In this document: piece after piece, positions 24,301 to 34,121 of the stretch
Layout of the letters: the number at the start of each line of letters is the position of its first letter
How positions within the stretch are numbered: the stretch's first letter is position 1
Origin: Ophthalmolycus amberensis
Lineage: Eukaryota; Chordata; Actinopteri; Perciformes; Zoarcidae
Length of the DNA: 64,000 nucleotides
Direction: 5' to 3'
NCBI GenBank assembly: GCA_024529925.1
Contig: JAFEUB010000736.1
Span: forward strand, 1,314,501-1,378,500
Program-made: the position numbers and the translations under genes
Notes under the pieces: model-generated
The model's input: only the letters and a program-made list of their open reading frames with translations
The model's database searches: none
Told to the model about the DNA's origin: nothing

Positions 24301-25997
24301 TTTTCTGATGACAGCCTACACACCTGCATCAGACACTAAAAATAGAGCCGTGATGGAGTGCGTCCGCGTGTGACACAGGACACGCCAGGCTGCTGTAATC
24401 AATCACTGAGTGAAGGTGTGGTGACAAGCGGGACATGAGTAATGGTTCCCACCTGAGAGGATGAAGAAGATGCCGGACACAAAGGCCAGGATGGTGCGCT
24501 GAGGCCGGATGTGTCCGATGTTACTGATGACGAAGGCAGTGAAGACGAAAAGCAGCGACACCATCGGGAAGGGCGTGGCTGTCCGCACCATCTCTGTAGG
24601 GAGGAGAGGTCACCGTGTCAAACAAAGCTGATGTAATGTGTCATTAAACTGCTGAGAGAGGTGGATGATAATGTCTCTGGAGCTTATAAAGTATTAAGAC
24701 AATCAGAGGCGGTAGAATCTAGGATATTAAGTATGCTCAGTGAAGTGAAGATGCCATGACATTCATCACTAAAAAGGGGAGATTGGAAACAGCATTCCTT
24801 TCTTACAGTGGTCTGCTTTTTACTTTTGGTATGAACACATTTCTTTAAAGTGTCTAATTGCTTTTTAACTATGGGAAACAGAGTTATGATGGAAAATGTT
24901 GCTCCATAAATATGAAAATGGTTGTAAATATTCAAAAACAGTTAAAAATAACAGTCATAATAACAATAATAATAAATAATATTTTCTGGATCAAAGATCA
25001 CAATTTACATTTTATTTAACTTTAACCCGTTAAATCACCCATTAAATCACTTTAATGAAGTTCATCTGATTACTGTTAGAAAGGCTGCAACTAACAGTTA
25101 TTTTCCCAGAGTCCAAGATGAAGTCTTTAAATATCTTATTTTGTCTGACCAAACATAATCAGTTTACTGTGATATAAAACAAAAACTCGAATATTACGTT
25201 CAAATTTCAGTACCCACGATCAATCAGTAGGGGGACTCTGCAGTTACTCTCAAACAGCAGATAACGTGTAATGTCACTGGGCTGTTGTATGTTTTACTCA
25301 CTGAGGATATTTGCAGTGTTTTCAGTGGTGATCTCTATATCGGGTTCAGTGAAGTACTCCGATGCAACACATCTCCCGTTTTCCGCTCCTGAGAGGAAAC
25401 ACACACACAAACAAAGAGGAAAATTTTGGGGTTTGCTTTCAAAGTCAGTGATGCATGAGGAAGCAAAACAAAACCCAGAAAAATAAAGAAACATCTATGG
25501 GTCTCTGCAGTCCTGCTCACAGGTAACGATCATGTTTTGTGACAGCTATATGATTCTGGAGGCCAGAAGCTCGCTTTCTCTCTTTTCTCCCCTTGCTGCT
25601 CTCTCACTCGGCTGCTTTATCTGTTTCTGTGTGTTTGTCACTGAGATGATGTGGACATATGCACACACACGTAGCAGCATTGTTTGGATGGTTGTGTGTG
25701 TGTGTGTGTGTGTGTTTGTGTGTATCCGTGCACACAAGTATCTGTCTTCTACAGTCATCCTTTAATTCTTTTTATTTGAATATGTTGTTGCATATACCTA
25801 CCAGCCACGAAGCAAACTCTCCAGAGGCCTGAATGCAGCGCCATCTTCACCTCCATGCTCTGGTTCTGCTGCAGGATGATGCCCTCCACCATGATCAGCC
25901 AGTAGTCTGTGGACACGGCCACCCCCACCAGAAGCAGCCCGCAGGCTCCGAACACTGTAGACAGGATAGTCAGCGCACGGCTGCTGCACGAACTCAT
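20917..25997 (-). CDS. cacng7: CACNG7-like type-II TARP (gamma-7), complete coding region in 5 exons
   Basis: This encodes a four-pass AMPA-receptor auxiliary/calcium-channel gamma-type subunit. The exons are 25802-25997, 25302-25388, 24453-24593, 22078-22223 and 20917-21366 (196+87+141+146+450 nt), giving 339 residues plus TAG. Seen: TM1 in residues 8-27; the sequon N45-Q-S; the family GLWRVC at 57-62; NGRCVASEYF in exon 2; TATPFPMVSL and NIGHIRPQRTILAFVSGIFF in exon 3; LVVGLVLYISSINDE and YGWSFAFAASSFLLKE in exon 4; VMSVYLFMKRYAEEEMYRPH and the end SASPC in exon 5. VRTATPFPMVS and EEEMYRPHP point to gamma-7 rather than gamma-5. Human gamma-7 has 275 residues; the extra length is a Pro-, Ser- and His-rich tail before the SPC end. 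It lies between prkcg and cacng8, as in human. An acceptor-like CCAG abuts the ATG, so the 5' UTR is probably split. Confidence 0.96.
22039..22066. repeat. (AC)n microsatellite beside the cacng7 exon 4 donor
   Basis: On the transcribed strand this is (GT)n beginning 12 nt inside the intron. Confidence 0.9.
22078..22223 (-). CDS. cacng7: cacng7 coding exon 4 (146 nt)
   Basis: The acceptor GTGCAG precedes GLSLVVGLVLYISSINDE. The exon ends in phase 0 after FLLKE with donor GAG|GTCGGT, which departs from consensus at +3 to +5 and is followed within 12 nt by a (GT)n run. Confidence 0.94.
22224..24452 (-). other. cacng7 intron 3
   Basis: An intron of about 2.2 kb of mostly non-repetitive AT-rich DNA. 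No additional exon was seen. Confidence 0.85.
24453..24593 (-). CDS. cacng7: cacng7 coding exon 3 (141 nt)
   Basis: The acceptor TACAG and donor GTGGGA bound TM2 and TM3 sequence that is nearly identical to mammalian gamma-7: NIGHIRPQRTILAFVSGIFF. Confidence 0.96.
25083..25200 (+). repeat. Interspersed repeat of the GGCTGCAACTAA family, copy 3 (truncated)
   Basis: It starts GGCTGCAACTAACAGTTATT and includes CCAAGATGAAGTC, TCTTATTTTGTCTGACCAAA and CAGTTTACTGTGATATA, all in family order. It lies in cacng7 intron 2. Confidence 0.6.
25302..25388 (-). CDS. cacng7: cacng7 coding exon 2 (87 nt)
   Basis: The acceptor CTCAG and donor GTGAGT bound an exon reading (G)AENGRCVASEYFTEPDIEI to NIL, which matches the extracellular loop of gamma-7. 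Confidence 0.95.
25695..25724. repeat. (TG)n microsatellite
   Basis: About 25 bp within cacng7 intron 1. Confidence 0.85.
25802..25997 (-). CDS. cacng7: cacng7 coding exon 1
   Basis: ATG at 25995-25997 begins MSSCSSRALTILSTVFGACG. The exon ends after GLWRVCFVA plus one base, with donor GTAGGT. It encodes TM1 and half of the first extracellular loop. Confidence 0.95.
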
Positions 25998-26479
25998 CTG
26001 GAGGGCGGAACGAGTGAGAGGAGGAATTAGACGTCAAAACTGTGGAGACACTAATGTAGGTACATTTGCACGGGGGGGCGGAGGGCGTGGCGGGAGGTCA
26101 TTTAAAAGGGGGGAAACACTGAGACGGACATTTGACGTGCACACGTGCAAACAGCTACTGGCTATCTTCCTGTCTCGCTCTGGTATTGCTAAAGATGAGT
26201 TAGTGACACATCCGTGGCAACCAATCCGGTTAAAGGTCAGAGAGGAGCCAATGCAACAGATGATGACTTCACGGTGACCCACTGAACTTAGGAGAGGACT
26301 TTAAAAAAACGGAGAGATGGATAGTAAACACACGCACACAGATCAGGAGAGGGAGGAGAGGTCCTGTGTGACTCAAACATGGTCTTTCTGTGACTTAGTC
26401 CTGGCTGACTGGGAAGGACTTCACTGCAAATCCATTGAGCATGCTGTCTGTATGCATTTGTGAGTTTCTGTGCATTTGT

Positions 26480-26504
26480 GTTTGTGTGTGTGTGTGTGTG
26501 TGTG
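26480..26504. repeat. (GT)n microsatellite
   Basis: About 24 bp upstream of cacng7 coding exon 1. Confidence 0.85.
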
Positions 26505-28318
26505 ATTGTTCAGACAAAATCCTCTGCTTAATTTGGAGCGCAGTTCAGTATCATCAGCTTGACAAATAATGGAGAACAAATGTATGTGGAAAACACAGAG
26601 CGGGGCTGGTGTTTACTGTAATCACCCTCATTTTGCTTACTTATTCAACACATTATGTGATACACTGGCAGGATCATTACTGTTATGCAGCTGACCTCAT
26701 GTCCTCCTGTTTAGGGGGTTAGATTCACTCTTGTTTTGATTATTTTCAGACTTTGTCTTTCTCTTTTGTTCTAATTTACAGTTTGTTCTATCTCTGGATC
26801 ATATACTAGATTTTACAATATGTTTGAATCCTTTTTTTTTTTACTTATCCAACTTATCTTATTACATTAGACACTACTAACTAAAACTATAGGACCACCT
26901 TTAGTTCTTTCAGGAGGAGCTTGACCCACAATGGTAGCATCTCTCAGTTGCTGAATGTGTGCTGTTGTTTCACACTGTATCTCACTGTATCTGTACAGGC
27001 CATTAAAGTACACTTAAGTACACACTTAAGTACACAGTGACTAGAACGGAGCTTTTCCACCAAAGTCTGACCCTTACTGTCAAAAAATAATTGATATTTG
27101 TTGTAACAGGAAATGTTTTTTCACTCCTCTCTTGTCCAGTTTGTAACTACTCAGGCTTCACCATCTTGTTCTTACAGTAGCTGACGGGAGTGAGGACAGG
27201 CATGTTCTTCTGCTGATGTAACACGGCTGTTGGTTCAAGGTTTGAAAAGATGTGTGTTTGAGCTTTTCCTCCGCATATCACAGTTGTGCTGAGCTGTTTT
27301 TTTTGCATATTTGTGGCCCTGCCTGTTTGATTGTCATAAATAAAAATGCTCACATTGCTGCAGATGACCAGCTTTGTTTTTGTTGCTTCTTGTATCATTC
27401 TCTATAAATCCACATCTGTGTATTATTACACACATAACATTTAGTCTAACAGACACTCATCACTGTCTTGTGGAGTGAACCATTTGCGTACCAATGTATG
27501 GTAAAAGTACATCATGTTTAGGCCAACTAATTAATTCAACATTGACCAATCATCAGGCACCGAAGAGCGCTTTGATGAATGAATGCCAAATGAATGACTT
27601 GAACATGAGAACCACTTTATTCTTCTTCTGGTCTTTCTTTGTACGTCAACCCTTTGAGTCTTTAAACATCAGAGTTATAATAGATACAGTCATGCTGCTG
27701 GGGAATAGACTCTTAAAGATTAAGCTTGGCCTCATCTTATCTGGACGGCCATTGTGTGAGACGTGACCACTATAGAAGTTGCTTCAGTTTCTATGCAGCA
27801 CCGGGGATGAATAGAGCTTCTTTTGTTAACAACAGAGCTGGTGGTAAAGGGTATACGCAGCAGAGAAATCCTCTGAGAAATGACACGTTTGGGCATGTTG
27901 AGGCTAAGAGAAGCAGAGAGTGAGTTACTAATGGTACGGACAGATTTCAGGGGGAAAAGGATGACCAACCGCTAAGAATCCATCCAGTCGCACAAACAGG
28001 ACGAATTAAAGATAGAAAATCAAAAGCAAAGTTACACGATTTACAACTGGCAGGATTTGAATGAATTCCTAAGTTTCACACCAAAGTTTCTTTATTTCCT
28101 TATTTTTTCTCCTTTAATCAGAGGTTGTGAATCATATGACAAAGTGGTCACTGCTGCTGCTGACATTTGACTGTTGGACAAGAGTTTTAGCCAGTGTGAC
28201 TGAGAGTTTGAGGTAGTCTCCTTAAAATCAAAAACAACTCACTGAGATGACATATCATATCTAAATAAATAACTAAAGGCACACAAGTGTGTGTGTGGTG
28301 GTGGTGGTGCATGGTGGT

Positions 28319-28333
28319 GGGGGGGGGGGGGGG
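28319..28333 (+). repeat. Poly(dG) tract, 15 nt
   Basis: Uninterrupted G run following GGT repeats. Confidence 0.9.
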
Positions 28334-28628
28334 TATAGGGACGAGCAGAGAGGAGTGGGAATGAACAATCACACCTTCCAGCAGTTGTGCCAAAGTGGTC
28401 AGGAATGAGTGAGAATCAATTGGAGTTGCAACCCAGCAGAGTGGATGTGCCGGAGTGGCTCTTCCAGACTTGTTCAGCACCACGGACAGCACCATTATCT
28501 CTCTCATAGACTGCACCGTCAAACAGAAAACATATGGAATACATCTTGCTGGTTCATAATGGATTTGGACACAAATAAGAGGGAAAAAAAAGCAACCACT
28601 TCACCGCCAATGTATTGAGCCCACATCA

Positions 28629-28649
28629 CCCCCCCCCCCCCCCCCCCCC
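28629..28649 (+). repeat. Poly(dC) tract, 21 nt
   Basis: Uninterrupted C run. Confidence 0.9.
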
Positions 28650-28986
28650 AACAAAATCCTCTAAAGGGCTGTTGCAGCTTTGTACAGTTAAGATTGAACG
28701 GAAAAAAATTCACTGTTAGATTTGTGATAACGATCCCATTTTAGCGCTCTGAGACAGGCCCCTCAGCTCCCTCACCCAGAAAGTAATGAGCCAATTGAAT
28801 TGGTTAGATAGGAGCCACAAGGGGGACAAAAGGTTTAATTCTCTCCAATCTGTCACAATCTACAGACTGACAGCACCTCTAAGCCTCACAGGAAAGAAAG
28901 ACAGAGAAAGAGGGAGTGATGGGCAAGAGGAAAATATATGGAGACGTGCTGAAGAGAAGAAAGCAGCAGAGAGAGGAGGACGAAAC

Positions 28987-28988
<2 letters not shown>

Positions 28989-29050
<62 letters not shown>
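28989..29050. repeat. (GA)n microsatellite
   Basis: About 60 bp of AG units. Confidence 0.95.
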
Positions 29051-29052
<2 letters not shown>

Positions 29053-29540
29053 CTTAAGGCGGGAACAGCACAGGAGGAGTACATGTAGGATATAGGTTCG
29101 CACAGGGAAAGACCTTGGCCCAAAAAATGGAAGGAATACCCATCATGGACGCGCACGACGGGGATGCGCCTACACCTGTGCTAAACTAACCAACCTTGAC
29201 TGTGCAGCGTCTCAAAAAAAATCAGCCCAAGAGGAGGAACTCAGTGGAAAAATAAATGACTTCATAACGACTAAACGTAGATATCGTGACTCAATGGGTG
29301 GGTTTGCTCAGGATTCCTCGGAGCATTTCAGCTGCGCAGCCACACTCCGGTGAAACTCGCACCATTTTCACGGCGCCGAGCAGACAGTTCAACACCAGAT
29401 CTTCTGAAAAACTCCATGTATGTAAAGCGGGATCTGTACCCAGTGCAGGGCTGACCAAGGCAGCGATGTGCACATAAGATTGTTTAGACCCCCCCCTACT
29501 GTCACACACTCACACGCGGAGTTTGGAGATGATAAACACA

Positions 29541-29572
29541 GAGCAGGGAACATGTGAGCAGGGAACATGTGA
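29541..29572 (+). repeat. Short tandem duplication
   Basis: GAGCAGGGAACATGT occurs twice in tandem. Confidence 0.85.
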
Positions 29573-29874
29573 GCGACTCGCGCACAAAATTGGGATGGAA
29601 TTGGTGAAACAAAAATAAAAAACATGCAGGTGACATTTGGCCTGACTGTGATATCTCAAAAGAAGATGTGTCTTTACGCTTACACGACACGCGAGGACAG
29701 GTTATGAATGCTGCGTTTTTTTTTTTTTTACCGCTGCTGTCATCACACAATAATAGACACGCATACATTTCAAATGACTGAGTCAGGTTAAAAAAGGCGT
29801 CATCGTCACAATTACAATTACAGTCAAGAAACACACAACTGTCTTATTTTAAAAAAGGGGAGAAAAATACTCAC

Positions 29875-30070
29875 CCTGCCACGAGTCGTGCGCACACGTC
29901 AGTAGCCAAGAAACCTCACACCAGGGAGGCTTGGTGGATTTTGTTCTCTCTCTTTTATGTGTTTTCGCTTAAGCCCATTTACCCATCCTCCAAATCCCTA
30001 ACGCTCTCTTTCACCCAATCTGTCCCAGGCACTGCGGTGGATTGGTTCAGCGAGCTACTTTGGCTACAAA
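29875..30070 (-). other. Candidate non-coding first exon of cacng7
   Basis: The minus strand reads GTGGCAGG|GTGAGTAT, a strong donor, preceded by a CpG-containing segment (ACGTGTGCGCACGACTCGTG). Mammalian CACNG7 also starts with an untranslated exon. The 5' limit is a guess; RNA data would settle it. Confidence 0.35.
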
Positions 30071-30126
30071 AGAGACATAGCGGGAGCAGGAGGGAGAGAA
30101 GTGTTGGAGAGAGAGAGAAGGGGTGA

Positions 30127-30209
30127 GATAGTGAGTGAGATAGTGAGTGAGTGAGTGCGCGAGAGAGAGCGAGAGCGAGAGAGCGAGAGAGCGCGAGAGA
30201 GAGAGAGAG
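30127..30209. repeat. GAGT/GAGA-rich simple repeat
   Basis: Imperfect GTGAGTGA and GAGAGCGAGA units. Confidence 0.8.
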
Positions 30210-33034
30210 GTCGTGATAAACTACTATTTCTCATCCAATCATTTATATAATTTTTTTGTGATTTGTTTCTGTTTTTCTTCATGATAGGCTGCTATACAGT
30301 AACGCAGTTGCATAATGTTATGTTCCAGTAAAAACAATAGGACAATACATTTTGTTTTTTCTGATTCTTTTTTATTTCTTACCTTTGTAATTTTGTCTTA
30401 TCAGTCATCTGTTATCGACAACATTTCACTAACTTCTTACAAGGTGCTAAAGTTTGACTGAGTATTTTGCCGTTTTCTTACATTTTTCTGATATATATTA
30501 TATTTTATCATTATTATTTTACTTACATTGTAAACCTTGTTGGCTCACGACATGCTTTGGCAGTACTGTGCTTAATTATGATCATGTCAATAAAGCAACA
30601 TTCAATTTCAATTCTATGCAAACTTAATACAATTTACAGAATCTTGCAGATTTACAGCATTTTGTGTCAAATATAAGTGGAAAACACAGTCGATCACCTA
30701 CTAGATGTAGATGTGGTTCATTCAAGAAACTTTAATTTCACCTCACATAATGACTATACTACACTGCACAAGTAACCTCTCTCTCCCTCTCTTTCTTCAT
30801 CCCCCATGTCTCCTGTGGTCCATGTCCCTTGGTCTATTTTTAGCTGGCTTGTGGAGGAATCCTATATTTTTAATAACGATATCAATAGTCTACAGCACAC
30901 TCTGACCTCAGGGCATGAGCGAGGTAGAGAGATAGAGGGAGAGAGAGGGAGGTGGGGGTGAGTATGAGAGATTGAGGCAAGATAGAAAGAGAGCAGAGAG
31001 AGGAAGAGGAGGCAGCAGTGAAGAGGAGGGATGATATCATGTCAAAGTGACAGTGAATGATGGACTGCACACACAACTCCGGCTGCAGAGCGCTGGAGGT
31101 TCAGTTGCATGAAGAGAGATACTGTCAAGGTTGGAGTAAAGGCTGCGGTGAGGAGTTCAAGATCAGGCAGTCGACATCAGGTGCACATGAAATACACTGA
31201 GGAGGATTTATCTTTTCACTAAAGTGGCATTCCATGTTTGTTTTTGTTTTAAATACCTTATTTAAGAGTGAAAGTCCTTCACCACTGTATTGTAGGTTAG
31301 AAACACATTAGACGATAAAATAGTCCCATAAAAGATATCAACATCAATGTTTTCACAGGAATGAATATAAATCAAAACATAAAAGTCACATTTCTTCACA
31401 AGATTAGCGACATGTTTTAGAACTACAGCAATACAAAGAACGTCAAGCTGCGTTTTATCTAAACAAGCAGGATGCAATGTTTTGAAAATAGTAAAATCAA
31501 AATGTGAGAAAATTCACACGTTCACTGCCTGCACACCATTATTAGATCATAAATAACTGTAAAACATGTCATAATATTGAAGCAGAGACCAGGACAAGAT
31601 AAGACACGATATCGTATCAAAGGACAACCGCGGGGCTCAGGGGGTGTATCAAAGAGATAACAGCAACAATAATGAATTCTGAGAATATGATTTAAAGAAA
31701 ATTACATAAAACAATGCATTAAAGCATGTACAGTGCAGCACTGACAGAGAAGACAAACAGAGAAGAAGGATGAAGTGCAGATAGAGAGGGAGATGGGAAG
31801 TTGATGAGATTTTAATGTGAAGGTCAACTTGTTAATACTCAGATCTCTATGGGGATATCAGTCCCATCATGATGCTGGAGGGGTTGGAGGGGGGAGGAGG
31901 TGGGAGCGTGAGGCTGCTTCAGAAGAGGAGGAGGGAGAGAAAGTGAGACGCCTGAGAGGTGGTTTTGCTGGTTCGACAACTACAGTATCACAGTAAATAG
32001 AGGGGTCAGCATCTTCTCTGTGCGAGTGTGTAAGAGTGTATGTGTGTGCGTGCACATGCTTGAGATTGCACTTTTGAGTGTGAGTATGTGTGAAAGTGAG
32101 GAAGCGAGCGTGACAGCGAGGCGTGAGGAGGAGACAAAGCGAGAGGCTGTGCATGTTTGTTTCTCAGCAGCCTCGCACAAGATCACAGAATGAAACACTT
32201 CACTTGTTCTCGTTGCATGATTTTTTCAGCACGTTTATTTTGATGTTCTTTTTCCAGCAGAAAAAAACAGAAGTTAACTCAACTAACAGACAAATAAATG
32301 ATCTATCGTGTTATTGGTTGTTTTGTCTATCGTATTGAAGTATTGTGTGTTGTGACATTTGACCTCAACTCAAACTGAGCTAAGGCATCAGATGAACTGC
32401 TCTGACCTTTTACACTTGGTCACTTTTAAATGGACACACATGTGCACTTAAAGCAAAACTGCAAGATGTTGCTCCTTTGGATGAGAGATCGTTTTAATTA
32501 TCATTATGCTGACATAGAATGTAAAAAGAAATTCATAAAGATGATTTAAAGAAAACAGATTTCTGTGTGAAATAACCAGCTGGTTTGTGAGATAAGAGCA
32601 CTGGAATGGGATTATTAAACTGTACGTTTGCAGCCACCTGCCCTGCTCAGATAGTGTTTAATGACGGCCCTGCTATCATTTTTCCATGTATTGAACAGTC
32701 CAAGTGAGGCTCACTTTTAATTACACCTAATCAATGCTGCGGGTACATCATAACATGTCAAAAAGCTTTACGGTTTACACCACAAAAATAATAAAGTACT
32801 TGTAACAGTATAAGCGTCCTGAAAACATTATTAAAAGTCATATTTTCGAAGACTGCACATACATAATTCAGTGTAGTTGTAGGATGACATTAAGGAGCAC
32901 AGATACTCTATATTGCAAAGCAGATAGAACCAAAGCTTGGTGAAGAATAATAGAGAAAACAATTATGTGAATAAAAAATGATGCAGGCCGAATTGTGGCA
33001 GTGATAATAGAGTTAGGCAGAGTGGGCATGAAAT

Positions 33035-33055
33035 GGGGGGGGGGGGGGGGGGGGG
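33035..33055 (+). repeat. Poly(dG) tract, 21 nt
   Basis: Uninterrupted G run. Confidence 0.9.
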
Positions 33056-33838
33056 CAGCACTGCAGCCTGCATTAACTGTCAAATGGCTGCGTTGTTTCA
33101 GCATATCAGTGGGTCATCTGAGGTCACCGGTGTGACGTTAAACTCAGAGGTCTGACCGAGCTCTTCCACAGGATGCCAGTCTAAAAAAACAACAAAAAAA
33201 GGCTACTGGCTCAGTTTGCATCATAGTCAAAGTGTCAACACTTACACACAAATAGAGTGAGATAGATATTTAGAAAGACACAGAGTGCTTCTGATGATGA
33301 ATTACTGTACTGTGTACAAACATAATATTTGACTGGAATAAACCTGCTAAGAAACATTTGTATTTCATGTGTATGAACTACAAATTGATTAACAAGTGGC
33401 TTGTTCGGCCTGCTGTGTGGCCTGTGTAGCTGTTTGAGAAAAACCTGACTTGTAATTGTTTTGTAAAATTCTCACATCACCAGACGACTTCAATCCAAGT
33501 AATGGGAAAAGTTTGAGATAAATTGGTTTTTAAAGTTACACATGTATATTTTCGTGGAAAATCTATAGCTACATAAATCTAGTGTGTCAGAGCAATTCAT
33601 TCTAAAAACACTGCATGCATTTCTCAGGTTCATACTACAGTACTCGTTTATCAAGTTAAAGGATGTCTTGCAAAAAACTCGAAGATGTAAATCTACAGTA
33701 TAATACTGGCTTTGTTTGCATTGCTGCAACATATTCTGTGACTATCAATACATAATGCATACATGAAAGAGAGTGCATGAATATAAAGGTGTCTTGGCAT
33801 TTTCTTGTAAACGTCAGAATTTGGTGATGAGACCTGTC

Positions 33839-33844
33839 TTTAAT
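33839..33844 (-). promoter_or_regulatory. Candidate variant poly(A) signal of prkcg
   Basis: ATTAAA on the minus strand, about 115 nt beyond the prkcg stop. No AATAAA was seen in the following 1.5 kb. Confidence 0.3.
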
Positions 33845-33959
33845 ACTCGCCGCTAGTTCTCATGTTCAAATTCTTTGTTATAAAACTACTATAATGTGGT
33901 TGAACAGGGTAGTTTGGGTACACTTGGAGGGGTTGTTGGAGCAGGTTTGGAAGCCATTT

Positions 33960-34121
33960 TCAAACAGCCGTGAGTGGCGAGGGGGCAAAGTCTGGGTTTT
34001 GGAAGGTGAAGCCCTGGAAGTCTTCCGGGTTGATGGCTGCTAGTATATCCGGGTCAGAGGGAGTGAGCGCTGACGGAGCTGCTGTGAAGAAGTTGTCGAA
34101 GTTTTCTCCTTGTCTTCCACC
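33960..34121 (-). CDS. prkcg: prkcg coding exon 16 (C-terminal tail, stop)
   Basis: 162 nt. It contains GENFDNFF, the turn motif ALTPSD, the hydrophobic motif FQGFTF, then NPDFAPSPLTAV and TGA at 33960-33962. Confidence 0.96.
   Translation of the reverse strand, partial: GGRQGENFDNFFTAAPSALTPSDPDILAAINPEDFQGFTFQNPDFAPSPLTAV

Larger units (their letters stand above)
26000..29874 (-). other. Probable cacng7 5' intron
   Basis: No coding signal was seen. It lies between the acceptor that abuts the cacng7 ATG and a strong minus-strand donor at 29873-29874. It contains poly(dG) and poly(dC) tracts, a (GA)n run and a short direct duplication (29541-29572). Confidence 0.5.
30070..33838. other. Intergenic spacer between prkcg and cacng7
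   Basis: No gene was established. It contains a GAGT/GAGA simple repeat (30127-30209), a poly(dG) tract, a non-repetitive block at 32440-32750 and one exon-like minus-strand segment at 33098-33180 of unknown meaning. Confidence 0.6.

Noticed and set aside
20917..25997. Assignment of the second TARP as CACNG5
   Set aside because: Exon 1 (CSSRALT, FGACGLLLVG), VRTATPFPMVS and EEEMYRPHP match gamma-7, and it neighbours PRKCG rather than PRKCA.
31867..32154. Minus-strand frame with CDTVVVEPAKPPLRRLTF and a Ser/Pro-rich end
   Set aside because: It partly translates CA/GT-rich DNA, has no convincing acceptor and no recognised family.
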